From Terrimonas_A sp051954695 (GTDB lineage Bacteria > Bacteroidota > Bacteroidia > Chitinophagales > Chitinophagaceae), in contig JBQCHL010000002.1 of assembly GCA_051954695.1 (NCBI GenBank), forward strand, positions 62,001 to 126,000: DNA of 64,000 nucleotides. Direction: 5' to 3'. Shown in pieces: positions 44,020 through 53,836 of the stretch (positions are counted from its first letter, which is position 1; the number at the start of each line of letters is the position of its first letter). Under the pieces are notes generated by a model, which saw only the letters and a program-made list of their open reading frames with translations, was not told the DNA's origin and ran no database searches. The position numbers and the translations under genes were made by a program.

Positions 44020-45711
44020 ATGGCTATTGAATGCCGGGAACGATATACTGATTACTATAAACAGCCATATTTACTTTTACTGGCCATATTATGCTGTGCC
44101 AATACACTATTCGCACAGTCCTCAGAAAAGAACCAGGCTGCGCGCGAAAGGATCAATTCATTAAATCAAACCGCTAAAAAACTCAATAGCGACTCTACTG
44201 CCCAGGCCCTGATCCTGGGGCACGAAGCCTATCTGCTGGCTGTTAAGGAAAACGATAAGCTTTTGCAGGCGCAAACCATGCTCACACTTTCTGAAGGGTA
44301 CTTATATGATGATAGCTATGATATGGCTTTGCAATATGTTTATGATGCATTGGATATTTTTCAATCTTTAAAAGACCAGGCTGGCATTGCAGATGCCTAC
44401 ACCCTGTTAGGATGGCTTTTTTATGATACGGAAAATCCTATTCTATCTATGGACTATCATCAAAAAGCAGAGAAACTGATCGCTGCAGGCACAGATATTA
44501 AAAAGAAAGCGACAGCTCTCAATGCGATAGGATTGGTGTTTCAGATGATGAACAATAGCGATTCAGCCAAAGTATATTTTCAAAAAACCATTGCCATAGC
44601 TGAAAAAAATAAAATAAGCACCATCCTGGGAGCTGCATTGAACAACCTGGGGATCTGTGAAAATGTATTGGGGCAATACTCACAAGCTATTGCCCATTTT
44701 GAAAAAGCCATGGAAATGGAAGCTGTTGATGGTAAACATAACAAACTGCCGCTGGCTGAAATACAAAACCAACTGGCATATTCTTTCCTGAAATTGAATA
44801 ATTATAAAAAAGCCGATTCGCTTTTAGTGAGCGCGCGGAGCATTATCGATGCGTCTACATCCAATACACGGAAGGAAAAGCTATTAGACAACCTGCATAC
44901 TTCGGCATTGCTGTACCAGGCTACAGGTAATTATCAACGTGCTTTTGATTGCCTGCAGCAATATATCGCCACCAACAACGAGATCGTTTCCCGCAATAAA
45001 ACGGAGATGGTGGATGCCCTGCACCTGAGAAGGGAAACACAAGCCCGGGAAAAACAGATCAATGAGCTGAATGCGCAGAAAGAACTGCGGTCTTTCCAAC
45101 GAAATGCGCTGGCCGCCGGCCTGGTACTTTTGGGCATCATCGGGTTCTTATTATATAGCCGGCTGCGGCGTAAACAGCAGCGCGACAAGGAAATGGAGGC
45201 AATGAAAAGATTGCTGATAGAAAAAGAACTGGATGAAACCCTCCATGAAAAGGAGGCGCTTACCGACAAATTGGGCTTTAAAGACCAGAACATAAAAGAA
45301 TATGCATTATTGCTTACACATAATGATGAGCTACTGAAAAATTTCATCCAGGAAACCAGCCATCTGATGACTATGGAAAACGCAGACATCAAAAACATGC
45401 CGAATGGATATAACAAGCTGGTTAAAAAATTCTTACAAGACCTGGAGCAACATGCTAACGATAAAACCCTCCATTTGTCTTCTGACGACGCTCACGCAGA
45501 TTTCTTCTTCAATCTACTGCAGAAATATCCCCACCTTACAGAAAATGAGCGCAAGCTTTGCGCGCAGATCAGGTTGAACCTGTCCTCCAAAGAGATCGCT
45601 GCGCTGAATAATATCTCCGTAAAATCAGTGGAAATGGCCCGCTACAGGCTGAGAAAACATTTTGGATTACAGAAAAATGAAGACCTGAATGCCTTTATAA
45701 GATCGTTTTAA
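44020..45711 (+). CDS. Membrane-anchored TPR sensor with LuxR-type HTH
   Basis: 563 residues: signal/anchor about 16-32 (ends LFAQ), TPR repeats about 40-320 (e.g. ALNNLGICENVLGQYSQAIAHFEKA), a membrane helix 363-380 (LAAGLVLLGIIGFLLYS), basic coiled coil 382-440, and a C-terminal helix-turn-helix about 510-560 (LTENERKLCAQIRLNLSSKEIAALNNISVKSVEMARYRLRKHFG), the LuxR/GerE-like output of Bacteroidota TPR regulators. The HTH lies on the cytoplasmic side and the TPR part outside. Directly upstream of the second SusC/D operon on the same strand, so probably its regulator. Confidence 0.88.
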   Translation: MAIECRERYTDYYKQPYLLLLAILCCANTLFAQSSEKNQAARERINSLNQTAKKLNSDSTAQALILGHEAYLLAVKENDKLLQAQTMLTLSEGYLYDDSYDMALQYVYDALDIFQSLKDQAGIADAYTLLGWLFYDTENPILSMDYHQKAEKLIAAGTDIKKKATALNAIGLVFQMMNNSDSAKVYFQKTIAIAEKNKISTILGAALNNLGICENVLGQYSQAIAHFEKAMEMEAVDGKHNKLPLAEIQNQLAYSFLKLNNYKKADSLLVSARSIIDASTSNTRKEKLLDNLHTSALLYQATGNYQRAFDCLQQYIATNNEIVSRNKTEMVDALHLRRETQAREKQINELNAQKELRSFQRNALAAGLVLLGIIGFLLYSRLRRKQQRDKEMEAMKRLLIEKELDETLHEKEALTDKLGFKDQNIKEYALLLTHNDELLKNFIQETSHLMTMENADIKNMPNGYNKLVKKFLQDLEQHANDKTLHLSSDDAHADFFFNLLQKYPHLTENERKLCAQIRLNLSSKEIAALNNISVKSVEMARYRLRKHFGLQKNEDLNAFIRSF

Positions 45712-45712
45712 T

Positions 45713-45729
45713 AAACTGACAATCAGTTT
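45713..45729 (+). terminator. Weak hairpin after the TPR/LuxR gene
   Basis: AAACTGA (45713-45719), loop CAA, TCAGTTT (45723-45729), 2 bases after the stop codon, followed by GTTAAAAA. Short and A/T-rich; may terminate part of the transcripts. Confidence 0.35.
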
Positions 45730-45739
45730 GTTAAAAATC

Positions 45740-45780
45740 GTGTAGAGGTGGTGTAGAGGTGGGTAGAGGGTAGTGTAGAT
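45740..45780 (+). repeat. Tandem GTGTAGAGGTG repeat block before susC
   Basis: GTGTAGAGGTG occurs twice in tandem (45740-45750, 45751-45761), followed by GGTAGAGGGTAGTGTAGAT. GTAGAGG therefore recurs three times at about 10-11-base spacing, one helical turn, 119-159 bases before the susC ATG. A good candidate for cooperative binding by the upstream LuxR-type regulator. Confidence 0.55.
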
Positions 45781-45898
45781 GCTAAAAATAAGGCCAGGTA
45801 TACGTAAGTCATAAGTTTAGGCTACGCTAAAATGCATGCGTTTTTGCAAAGCAATGCATAGCCGCGTTTTTTAAAATCATTTTAGAAAACTATTATTT

Positions 45899-48800
45899 AT
45901 GCTTATGACTCGATTGATTGCCTGGCGCAAAAGGCCATTAGCCTTTTGTCTTCTCTTCTTTTTGTTCTCCTTTTTATATAATACAGGCTATGCCCAGACT
46001 GCTTCTGTGTCGGGCATTGTCCTGGACGCCTCCGGTTCGCCGGTTGCCGGAGCCACCATCACCATCAAAAATGGTTCCGGCTCCGCTGTTGCCAATGATG
46101 GAGGACGCTTTACCATTAATACCTCCACTCCTAATCCTGTATTGATTGTGACAGCAGTGGGATATACCACAAAAGAAGTGGCAAGCGAAGGGAAAACAGA
46201 GGTGCAGATCACCCTGGAAGCAGCTACAAAACAAATGGATGAGGTAGTCGTGGTTGGTTACGGTACCCAAAAACGGGGCAACCTTACCAGTGCGGTTTCT
46301 TCTGTGAAAGGGGATGTTGTCAGCAAAATGGCTACCAATAACCCTATTAATGCTTTGCAGGGAAGAGTGGCAGGTTTGTCTATTACGAGCCCTGGTGGTA
46401 ATCCCGGGCAAATGTCTGACGTGCGTTTGAGGGGCATCGGTACGTTTGGCGGCCACCAGCCATTGTATATCATTGATGGGGTAGTTGGTGATCCTTATTA
46501 TTTGAGTAACAATGATATAGAGTCTATTGAAGTATTAAAAGACGGTGCTGCCGCGTCTATTTACGGTTCCAATAGTGCCAACGGTGTGGTCCTGATCACT
46601 ACCAAAAAAGGTAAAAAAGGCGAGCCGGTCATTGATTTCAGCAGTTATTATGGCCAGGTGAAACCGACCAGCAAATATGATCTCCTGGATGCTGATGGAT
46701 ACAAAAAAGTGCATCGCATGATGTATGAGAACGCAGGCGTTACACAGCTTCCTGCTTACATCACCAATAACACAGGCATTAACACAAACTGGCAGGACCA
46801 GATCAACCAAACCGGCATTGCCCAAAATTATAATGTGGGTATAAGAGGCGGTAGTGACTATGTAAAATACGGTGTAAGCGGCGACCTGACTGATGAAAAA
46901 GGAACATTGATAGGCTCCAACTTCAATAAAAAAACGATCCGCACCACCAATGAAATTAAAAAGGGCATACTCACATTGGAAAACAACATGATCTTTTCCA
47001 ATACAAAATCCGAAGCCTACAAATTTGACCTCCGCGATGCCTATTTCCAATCTCCGCTGTTGCCTGTGCTGGATCCCAATGAAAAATATGGATACGCTTT
47101 AACAGCAGATGGATTGCCCAGGTTTCAGAACCCTGTTGGTTATGCTCATTATGTAGATGGCTATACCAAAACGCAATACTTTGCAGATAACCTGAAGCTG
47201 AGATTGCAATTGTTCAAAGGATTTAGCTACACAGCCCAGTTGAATTATATCAGCGCCACCAGCTTTGACTATTCGCATCATCCGCCGTTCAGGGCCAATG
47301 CCAATGATCCTGCTGTTTCCTATCCTTATGTTTATAACAGCCGCTCCAATTATAAAGAACAGCAAATGGAGCATTTGCTCAATTATGACTGGAAAAAAGG
47401 TGATCACAACATCAAAGTGCTGGCAGGCTATTCTGCGCAGCAAAAAACAAACGAATACCTGAGCGTAACAGCAGATGGCAAAACGGTTGTAAGATCTGTG
47501 GTAAATGGTTCTATCGTGGAAAAAGAAGTAGCAGGCGGTTTTTCCAATCCTGATTTTAATACGATCAATGCAGGCCTGGGTGGCACATTTGGTGCAGCCG
47601 GCTCCAACAATAAATATGTTCGTCTTTCAACTTTCGGCAGAATTAACTATGACTATGCTGGAAAATACCTGGTACAGGTAAGTGTAAGACGTGATGGATC
47701 TTCCGTTTTCGGACAGAACAATCAATTCGGAACATTCCCTTCTGTTTCTCTTGGCTGGAATATGCACAGGGAATCTTTTATGCAGAATGTGGAGTGGCTG
47801 AATGTATTAAAGCTTAGAGCAAGCTATGGCGAATTGGGTAATGAAGGTGCATTAGGTTATTACGATCACCAGGCATTGATCACTACCAGGAATACATGGT
47901 CAGGTGGTTATGTGCAAGGCTCCGGAGCTACACCATGGCCTGGTTCAGCAAGCTATAACCTGCAAAACCGTGACCTGAAATGGGAAACCAACAAATCAAC
48001 CAACATCGGTGCCGACTTTGCTTTATTCCACAATAAACTAACCGGTTCTTTAAACTATTTTAATAACAAGACCGAGGGCTTATTGATCACTAAAGAAGTG
48101 CCGCCATCTGCAGGTGTAAACGATCCGATCTTAAACGTGGGCACTATTTCTAATAAAGGTGTTGAGCTGGAACTGACTTATAACTACACAAAAAGGGACT
48201 GGAATATCGGCATTACCGGTTCAGTAACTCATATCAAAAACAAAGTAGTTAAACTGGCACAGCCTGATCAGACCTTGTATGGTACAGGATTGAAATTCGG
48301 AACAGATCATATCCCTACACAAACCAAGGAAGGAACTGAAATAGGCGCTTTTTACCTGTACACTGCTGATGGCATTTTCCAAACAGATGCAGAAGCTGCT
48401 GCTTATGTAAATAAAGATGGCGACCAATTGCAGCCTGATGCAAAAGCCGGTGATATCCGATTTGTAGATTCCAATGGTGATGGTGTGATCGATGAAAATG
48501 ATAAGACATATAAAGGCTCTGGCTTCCCCAAACTGGAATACGGATTGAATGTGTCCATCAACTATAAAAACTTTGATTTCACTGCATTTTTTCAGGGTGT
48601 AAGTGGCAACAAGACCTATAACGGTTACCGTTTTGAGCTGGAAGGCATGGATGCCGGACGTAATTTCCTTACATCTACATTAAATGCCTGGACCCCGCAA
48701 AATACCAATACCGGTATGCCCCGTGCAATATTGGCTGACCCTAATGGTAACAACCGCGAGTCGACCCGCTTCCTGGAAAATGGCGGTTATTTAAGAATGA

Positions 48801-49021
48801 AGTTGTTGCAACTGGGCTATACACTTCCTGCTTCCGCTACCAATTTCGCCAAACTGAACAGGGTGCGTTTTTATGTAGCCGCTCAAAACCTGTTCACTAT
48901 TACCAAATACAGCGGCCTCGATCCTGAAGTAGGTACGTTCAACCCGCTTAACACAGGGGTGGACCGCGCACTGTATCCACAAAACAAAAGATGGCTGGTT
49001 GGCCTTCAGATCGGTTTGTAA
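45899..49021 (+). CDS. SusC/RagA-type TonB-linked outer-membrane transporter (hydroxylysine-glycoside locus)
   Basis: 1040 residues: signal about 1-33 (YNTGYAQ), CNA-B/carboxypeptidase-like domain 35-110, TonB box around MDEVVVVGYGTQKRG, plug about 120-240 (LQGRVAGLSITSPGG, VRLRGIGTFGGHQPLYIIDGVV, VLKDGAAASIYGSNSANGVVLITTKKG), then the barrel with a DSNGDGVIDENDK loop and the end WLVGLQIGL. Opens the second large operon; its SusD follows 59 bases later. Cargo inferred from downstream enzymes: a glycosylated amino acid or glycopeptide. Confidence 0.95.
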   Translation: MLMTRLIAWRKRPLAFCLLFFLFSFLYNTGYAQTASVSGIVLDASGSPVAGATITIKNGSGSAVANDGGRFTINTSTPNPVLIVTAVGYTTKEVASEGKTEVQITLEAATKQMDEVVVVGYGTQKRGNLTSAVSSVKGDVVSKMATNNPINALQGRVAGLSITSPGGNPGQMSDVRLRGIGTFGGHQPLYIIDGVVGDPYYLSNNDIESIEVLKDGAAASIYGSNSANGVVLITTKKGKKGEPVIDFSSYYGQVKPTSKYDLLDADGYKKVHRMMYENAGVTQLPAYITNNTGINTNWQDQINQTGIAQNYNVGIRGGSDYVKYGVSGDLTDEKGTLIGSNFNKKTIRTTNEIKKGILTLENNMIFSNTKSEAYKFDLRDAYFQSPLLPVLDPNEKYGYALTADGLPRFQNPVGYAHYVDGYTKTQYFADNLKLRLQLFKGFSYTAQLNYISATSFDYSHHPPFRANANDPAVSYPYVYNSRSNYKEQQMEHLLNYDWKKGDHNIKVLAGYSAQQKTNEYLSVTADGKTVVRSVVNGSIVEKEVAGGFSNPDFNTINAGLGGTFGAAGSNNKYVRLSTFGRINYDYAGKYLVQVSVRRDGSSVFGQNNQFGTFPSVSLGWNMHRESFMQNVEWLNVLKLRASYGELGNEGALGYYDHQALITTRNTWSGGYVQGSGATPWPGSASYNLQNRDLKWETNKSTNIGADFALFHNKLTGSLNYFNNKTEGLLITKEVPPSAGVNDPILNVGTISNKGVELELTYNYTKRDWNIGITGSVTHIKNKVVKLAQPDQTLYGTGLKFGTDHIPTQTKEGTEIGAFYLYTADGIFQTDAEAAAYVNKDGDQLQPDAKAGDIRFVDSNGDGVIDENDKTYKGSGFPKLEYGLNVSINYKNFDFTAFFQGVSGNKTYNGYRFELEGMDAGRNFLTSTLNAWTPQNTNTGMPRAILADPNGNNRESTRFLENGGYLRMKLLQLGYTLPASATNFAKLNRVRFYVAAQNLFTITKYSGLDPEVGTFNPLNTGVDRALYPQNKRWLVGLQIGL

Positions 49022-49080
49022 ACCAGGGCAATTCATTGATTAAAAAATCATCCCGAAACGGGTAAACAAAAAATATTCAA

Positions 49081-50610
49081 ATGAAAAAGAGCATAATTCC
49101 GGTATTGGCTTTTGCAGTGGCGACATCTTTGTGGTCATGCAGTAAAGACAATCTTAACCAATTGGCGCCGGACCAATTGACCACTGATAACTTCTGGACA
49201 TCAAAAGACAAAGCGTTGTCCGGGCTTTCCGCAGCTTATTCACAACTGGAAAGCTTTGTAGGTTGGGACAATTATGTGGAAGCAAGATCGGTACGTGAAT
49301 TTTACAGGGAAGATTATGTTGTGCCGGGCGCTGATGCATACAACTATTCCTGGTGGCTTGACCACTATAATTTCTCTTTTACATCCGGCAACTATGCCAT
49401 CGATCTTTTATGGAGAGATAATTACAAGGGTTTAAACTTTACTAACCAGGTGCTGGAAGGTATTGAGAAAATCCCTGCCGGTGGAATTGATGCTGCCAGC
49501 AAAAAGCAGATCATTGCTGAAGCAAAATTCCTGCGCGCTTATTACCATTTTAAATTGTTGACCAATTTTGAAAAAATAATCCTGCGCGATAAAGTGCCTG
49601 TATCTGAGGCCGATCTTACCAAAGGCCTTTCCGAAAGAAAAGATGCTTATGATATGATCCTGGCCGACCTGGCTGCTGCAGAAGCAGATCTGCCTTTGAA
49701 AAGTGAACGTCCTGCGGCTGAAGCCGGCAGAATTACCAAAGGTGCAGCACAGGCATACATTGGAAAAATCAACCTGTACCGCGCAGCAGAAGATCAGACA
49801 AACGCTGCTACTTACTACACTAATGCAGTAAATAGTTTGAAAAATGTGATCAATTCAAATCAATACCAGATTGATCCTGATTTTCTTGCCATGTTCAACG
49901 GTGCTACTAAAAATGGTGTAGAGTCTGTATTTGAATTGCAGCAAACAGCAGATGCGTCAAACGGTGCCAACTACAGATCTTACCTGTCTGATTGGGTAGC
50001 TGCTGCAGAGCTGGGCGGCTATGGAGAGATCTATGGTACACAGCGCCTGCTTACCGAAATGAAAAAAGAAGGCAAGGTTGCTACCGGGGGCATGTACGAT
50101 CCCAGGATCTATGGTACGGTTTATTTTGAAGACAGTTATTTTAATGATGCAGCCAGCCCCAGAGTGTATGGAGATATCTATGGGAATGTATTTGGTAATG
50201 GCAGCAACACCATCGCATTCAGAAAATGGATACCTGCAACACCAGATCGCATAGGCCGTTCCAACGCCATCAATGTGCCGCTGATGCGCTATGCCGATGT
50301 ATTGTTGTTGTACGCTGAAGCCCTGAATGAAAGTGGTAAATCAGGAGATGCTGTTCCTGTCATTAATGATTTGAGGAACAAAAGAGGTAATATGCCTGCT
50401 TTGAACATCAACAGCAAGCAGGATGTGTTTAATGCAATTATGCACGAGCGTGTAATGGAATTTACACTCGAAAGCAGCCGCTTCTATGACTTAAGAAGAT
50501 GGGGCCTCTTAACGCAAAATATGCAGGCAGCAGGTAGAAGTTTCAGTGCTGACAAAGCTTACTACCCACTTCCGTTGAAGGAAACACTTAATAACCCGTT
50601 AGTACATTAA
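49081..50610 (+). CDS. SusD-type surface lipoprotein (hydroxylysine-glycoside locus)
   Basis: 509 residues; signal MKKSIIPVLAFAVATSLWSC with Cys20 then SKDNLNQ. SusD regions: DQLTTDNFWTSKDKALSGLSAAYSQLES, EAKFLRAYYHFKLLTNF, PLMRYADVLLLYAEALNESGK, HERVMEFTLESSRFYDLRRWG, and the terminal YYPLPLKETLNNPLVH. Binds the ligand imported by the SusC upstream. A strong hairpin follows the stop codon, separating it from the enzyme genes. Confidence 0.95.
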   Translation: MKKSIIPVLAFAVATSLWSCSKDNLNQLAPDQLTTDNFWTSKDKALSGLSAAYSQLESFVGWDNYVEARSVREFYREDYVVPGADAYNYSWWLDHYNFSFTSGNYAIDLLWRDNYKGLNFTNQVLEGIEKIPAGGIDAASKKQIIAEAKFLRAYYHFKLLTNFEKIILRDKVPVSEADLTKGLSERKDAYDMILADLAAAEADLPLKSERPAAEAGRITKGAAQAYIGKINLYRAAEDQTNAATYYTNAVNSLKNVINSNQYQIDPDFLAMFNGATKNGVESVFELQQTADASNGANYRSYLSDWVAAAELGGYGEIYGTQRLLTEMKKEGKVATGGMYDPRIYGTVYFEDSYFNDAASPRVYGDIYGNVFGNGSNTIAFRKWIPATPDRIGRSNAINVPLMRYADVLLLYAEALNESGKSGDAVPVINDLRNKRGNMPALNINSKQDVFNAIMHERVMEFTLESSRFYDLRRWGLLTQNMQAAGRSFSADKAYYPLPLKETLNNPLVH

Positions 50611-50616
50611 ACGGTT

Positions 50617-50663
50617 TGGAATAATGTTATCCGAAGCTATATGCTTCGGATAACATTATTCCA
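50617..50663 (+). other. 21-bp intercistronic hairpin between SusD and GH2 genes
   Basis: Perfect arms TGGAATAATGTTATCCGAAGC (50617-50637 and reverse complement at 50643-50663) around TATAT. It begins 6 bases after the susD stop. No T-run follows, so it is more likely an RNA-stabilising or attenuating hairpin that keeps SusC/D transcripts more abundant than the enzyme genes. Confidence 0.7.
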
Positions 50664-50701
50664 TTTGGCGCTCATTACTCATTACCGGATCTTTTACTCA
50701 T

Positions 50702-53700
50702 ATGACAATAAAAAAAACTATTGCCATAGCTGGCTTTGTATTGCTTACAGGTTCGTACGCTATGGCACAAACAGCAGTTAATGATTGGGAAAATCCCTCC
50801 ATCCAATCGCAAAATACTGTAACGCCACATGCCTACTTCGTACCTTATGCAACAGAGGATGCGGCGATAAAAGAAAGTGCTTCCCCATTCGTACGTTCGT
50901 TGAATGGCCTTTGGTCATTTAAAATAGTGAAAACACCAGCTGAGCGGCCGTTGAATTTTTATGAAACGAACTATGATGTAAGCACCTGGGAAAAAATTAA
51001 AGTTCCGGCCAACTGGCAAACAGAAGGTAAGGACAGCTACATTTTTACTGACGTGGAATATCCCATTCCCGTGAATCCACCCTTTGTTCCAAAAGATTTT
51101 AATCCTGTTGGTTCCTATAAAAGAACATTCGAACTGCCACAAGAATGGAAAGGGAAAAATATTTTCATCCGCTTGGGTGCTGTCAATTCGTTTTTCTACT
51201 TATGGATCAACGGGAAGTATGTTGGCCTCAGCAAAGACAGCAAAACACCTTCCGAATTCGATATCACTCATTATATTATTCCTGGCAAGAACTCCGTTGC
51301 CCTGCAGGTATTCCGCTTCAGCGACGGCACCTACCTGGAAGGCCAGGATATGTGGAAACTGAGTGGTATTGAAAGGGATATTGAGTTGATAGCCCGTCCC
51401 AAGATCGCTATTGAAGACTTCTTTGTAAAAGCAGGTTTGGATAATAATTATAAGAACGGATTGCTGGACCTTCATGTTTCCATGAACCAGGTGCCAGCAA
51501 CGTCTTCTAAACAATCCTTACGTATAAGATTAGTAGATGACGTTTCGGGAAAAACAATATACAGTCAGCAGATTCCTCTCAATAAAAAAGAATTTCAATT
51601 TTCCAGCACTATTCCTTCCGTAAGAAAATGGAGTGCGGAAGCCCCTAACCTTTACTCACTCTATATTACACAGTTAGATAATAAAGGAAACATAATCGAA
51701 TCCATTGTTCATAAAACGGGATTCAGGACAACAGAAATAAAACATGGATTGTTTCTCGTAAATGGCAAAGCCATCAAAATCAAAGGTGTAAACAGGCATG
51801 AACATAATATGTACACTGCCAAAGTTATTACACCAGAGCAGATGATGGAAGAGATCAGGGTTATGAAGCAATTCAATATCAATGCTGTGCGGACCAGTCA
51901 TTATCCCAATAACGAAGCATGGTATAAACTGTGTGATCTCTACGGTATTTACCTGGTTGATGAAGCCAATATTGAATGCGATGGCATGAGTATGTCGCCT
52001 ATAAAAACATTGTCAGATAAACCTGAATGGAAAAACGCTTATCTGCATCGTACAAAACGTATGTTTGAAAGAGATAAGAATTTTTGCAGCATTATTACCT
52101 GGTCATTAGGAAATGAAAGTGAATTTGGTGAGAATTTCATTACTACGTATCAATATTTAAAATCGAGAGATAATACACGCCCGGTACAATATGAGCCAGC
52201 ACAGCGTACTCCTTATTCCGACATTGTAGCCCCAATGTATCGCTCATTAAGCGTAATGGTGGAATATGTAAAACAATGGCGCGATAAACCTTTTATACAG
52301 TGTGAGTATGCCCATATGATGGGTAATAGCGGCGGCGATCTTAAAGACTACTGGGACCTGATATATAAGTATGATCAACTCCAGGGTGGTTTTATCTGGG
52401 ACTTTGCCGACCAGACATTTAAGATAAAAGATGACAACGGACGTGCTATCTGGGGTTATGGCCGTGATATGGGCAATGTAGGCGCTACCAGCGATACGAG
52501 CTTTTGCGCCGACGGATTATTTGCCGCAGACCATACACCGCATCCACAGGCGTTTGAGTTAAAAAAAGTATACCAGTACATACATTTTCAACCTGTAGAT
52601 TTTAGCGCAGGATTAATAAAGATCACCAACAGGTACGATTTTACCAGCCTGGATCAATTCGATTTTTCCTGGACTGTGAAAGCAGATGGGAATGTGGTAG
52701 CTAAAGGAAAACTGGATCCTGTGGATTTACGACCCGGAGCATCCGGTAATATTAAAATCGATATTCCATCCTTTGACATACAACCCCAAACAGAATATTT
52801 CCTGGATATTGAAGCGCACTTGAAATCTGCTCAGCCATTATTACCAGCAGGATACTGTGTAGCAGCCGAACAGTTCCGGCTTCCTTATTATAAAGCTGCT
52901 CAACCCATACGGAGCACTGATCTCATTGCTTTAAAAAAGAATGAAACCAATGGATCTGTTTCATTCAGCAATGACAATTTCAATATTAGCTTCAGTAAAA
53001 ATGACGGCTGGCTTCACGGCTATCAATTACACGGGATGGAATTGATGCAGCAGGCATTGCAGCCGCATTTCTGGCGTGCAGCTACTGATAATGATATTGG
53101 TAATAGTCAGCAGATGCGCTGTGCAGTATGGGAGAACGTATTGAATAATGCCCGTCTCGATTCATTCGTGACCGGGCAACAAAGCCCGCAGCAGTGGCGT
53201 ATCACAACGCAGCATTATTTTCCGGATGTTGATGCAAAATACCGCGTAGTGTATATTATCAATACAGATGGAGATGTACAGGTATCTGCAAAAATGATAG
53301 CCGGAGATAAATACCATCCTGAATTACCCCGGTTTGGTATGCGGATGATCTTAAACAAAGACTATAATAAAGTTACCTGGTTAGGCCGTGGTCCTTTTGA
53401 TAATTATAGCGACCGTAAATATGCGGCTCGTGTAGATCTGTATACAATGCCCGCAGATTCATTGTTCCATCCCTATGCACGCGCACAGGAAAGCGGCTAC
53501 AGAACGGATGTGCGTTGGATTAGTCTTACCAGCCGGTCAGGAGCAGGGCTGATGGCTATCGGCAAATCGCTTATCAGCAGTGGCGTCCTTCACTTTAATA
53601 TGAACAAACTGGAGTTTGACCGGCACGCTGCACAAAATAATCACGGTGGCTCCATGAGCAATGAAGACCTGATCTGGTGGAATATTGATTATGGTCAATC

Positions 53701-53836
53701 TGGTGTAGGGGGAGATAATGCCTGGGGAGCAAAACCTCATGCGGAATATCAGTTACCCTACAGGGATTATGAATATACATTTACATTACGTCCCGTTGTT
53801 GAAAATGATGTAATGACAAATAAAGCAAAACAGTGA
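50702..53836 (+). CDS. GH2 beta-galactosidase (LacZ-like), exported
   Basis: 1044 residues: signal to about A23; N-terminal sugar-binding sandwich (NGLWSFKIVKTPAERP, VPANWQ), Ig-like domain, TIM barrel with VNRHEHN, VRTSHYPN, LVDEANIE, acid/base Glu472 (SLGNESEFG) and nucleophile Glu535 (IQCEYAHMMGNSGG), then the beta-galactosidase small-chain domain (WRAATDNDIGN, WLGRGPFDNYSDRK). The LacZ-type signature GNSGG..DYW supports beta-galactoside cleavage in the periplasm. In this operon the likely bond is galactose-beta-O-hydroxylysine. Its stop overlaps the GH63 start by one base. Confidence 0.93.
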   Translation: MTIKKTIAIAGFVLLTGSYAMAQTAVNDWENPSIQSQNTVTPHAYFVPYATEDAAIKESASPFVRSLNGLWSFKIVKTPAERPLNFYETNYDVSTWEKIKVPANWQTEGKDSYIFTDVEYPIPVNPPFVPKDFNPVGSYKRTFELPQEWKGKNIFIRLGAVNSFFYLWINGKYVGLSKDSKTPSEFDITHYIIPGKNSVALQVFRFSDGTYLEGQDMWKLSGIERDIELIARPKIAIEDFFVKAGLDNNYKNGLLDLHVSMNQVPATSSKQSLRIRLVDDVSGKTIYSQQIPLNKKEFQFSSTIPSVRKWSAEAPNLYSLYITQLDNKGNIIESIVHKTGFRTTEIKHGLFLVNGKAIKIKGVNRHEHNMYTAKVITPEQMMEEIRVMKQFNINAVRTSHYPNNEAWYKLCDLYGIYLVDEANIECDGMSMSPIKTLSDKPEWKNAYLHRTKRMFERDKNFCSIITWSLGNESEFGENFITTYQYLKSRDNTRPVQYEPAQRTPYSDIVAPMYRSLSVMVEYVKQWRDKPFIQCEYAHMMGNSGGDLKDYWDLIYKYDQLQGGFIWDFADQTFKIKDDNGRAIWGYGRDMGNVGATSDTSFCADGLFAADHTPHPQAFELKKVYQYIHFQPVDFSAGLIKITNRYDFTSLDQFDFSWTVKADGNVVAKGKLDPVDLRPGASGNIKIDIPSFDIQPQTEYFLDIEAHLKSAQPLLPAGYCVAAEQFRLPYYKAAQPIRSTDLIALKKNETNGSVSFSNDNFNISFSKNDGWLHGYQLHGMELMQQALQPHFWRAATDNDIGNSQQMRCAVWENVLNNARLDSFVTGQQSPQQWRITTQHYFPDVDAKYRVVYIINTDGDVQVSAKMIAGDKYHPELPRFGMRMILNKDYNKVTWLGRGPFDNYSDRKYAARVDLYTMPADSLFHPYARAQESGYRTDVRWISLTSRSGAGLMAIGKSLISSGVLHFNMNKLEFDRHAAQNNHGGSMSNEDLIWWNIDYGQSGVGGDNAWGAKPHAEYQLPYRDYEYTFTLRPVVENDVMTNKAKQ

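Noticed and set aside
45740..45780. The GTAGAGG repeats as a CRISPR or mobile-element end
   Set aside because: Units are only 11 bases without spacers, and there are no cas, transposase or target-site duplications nearby.
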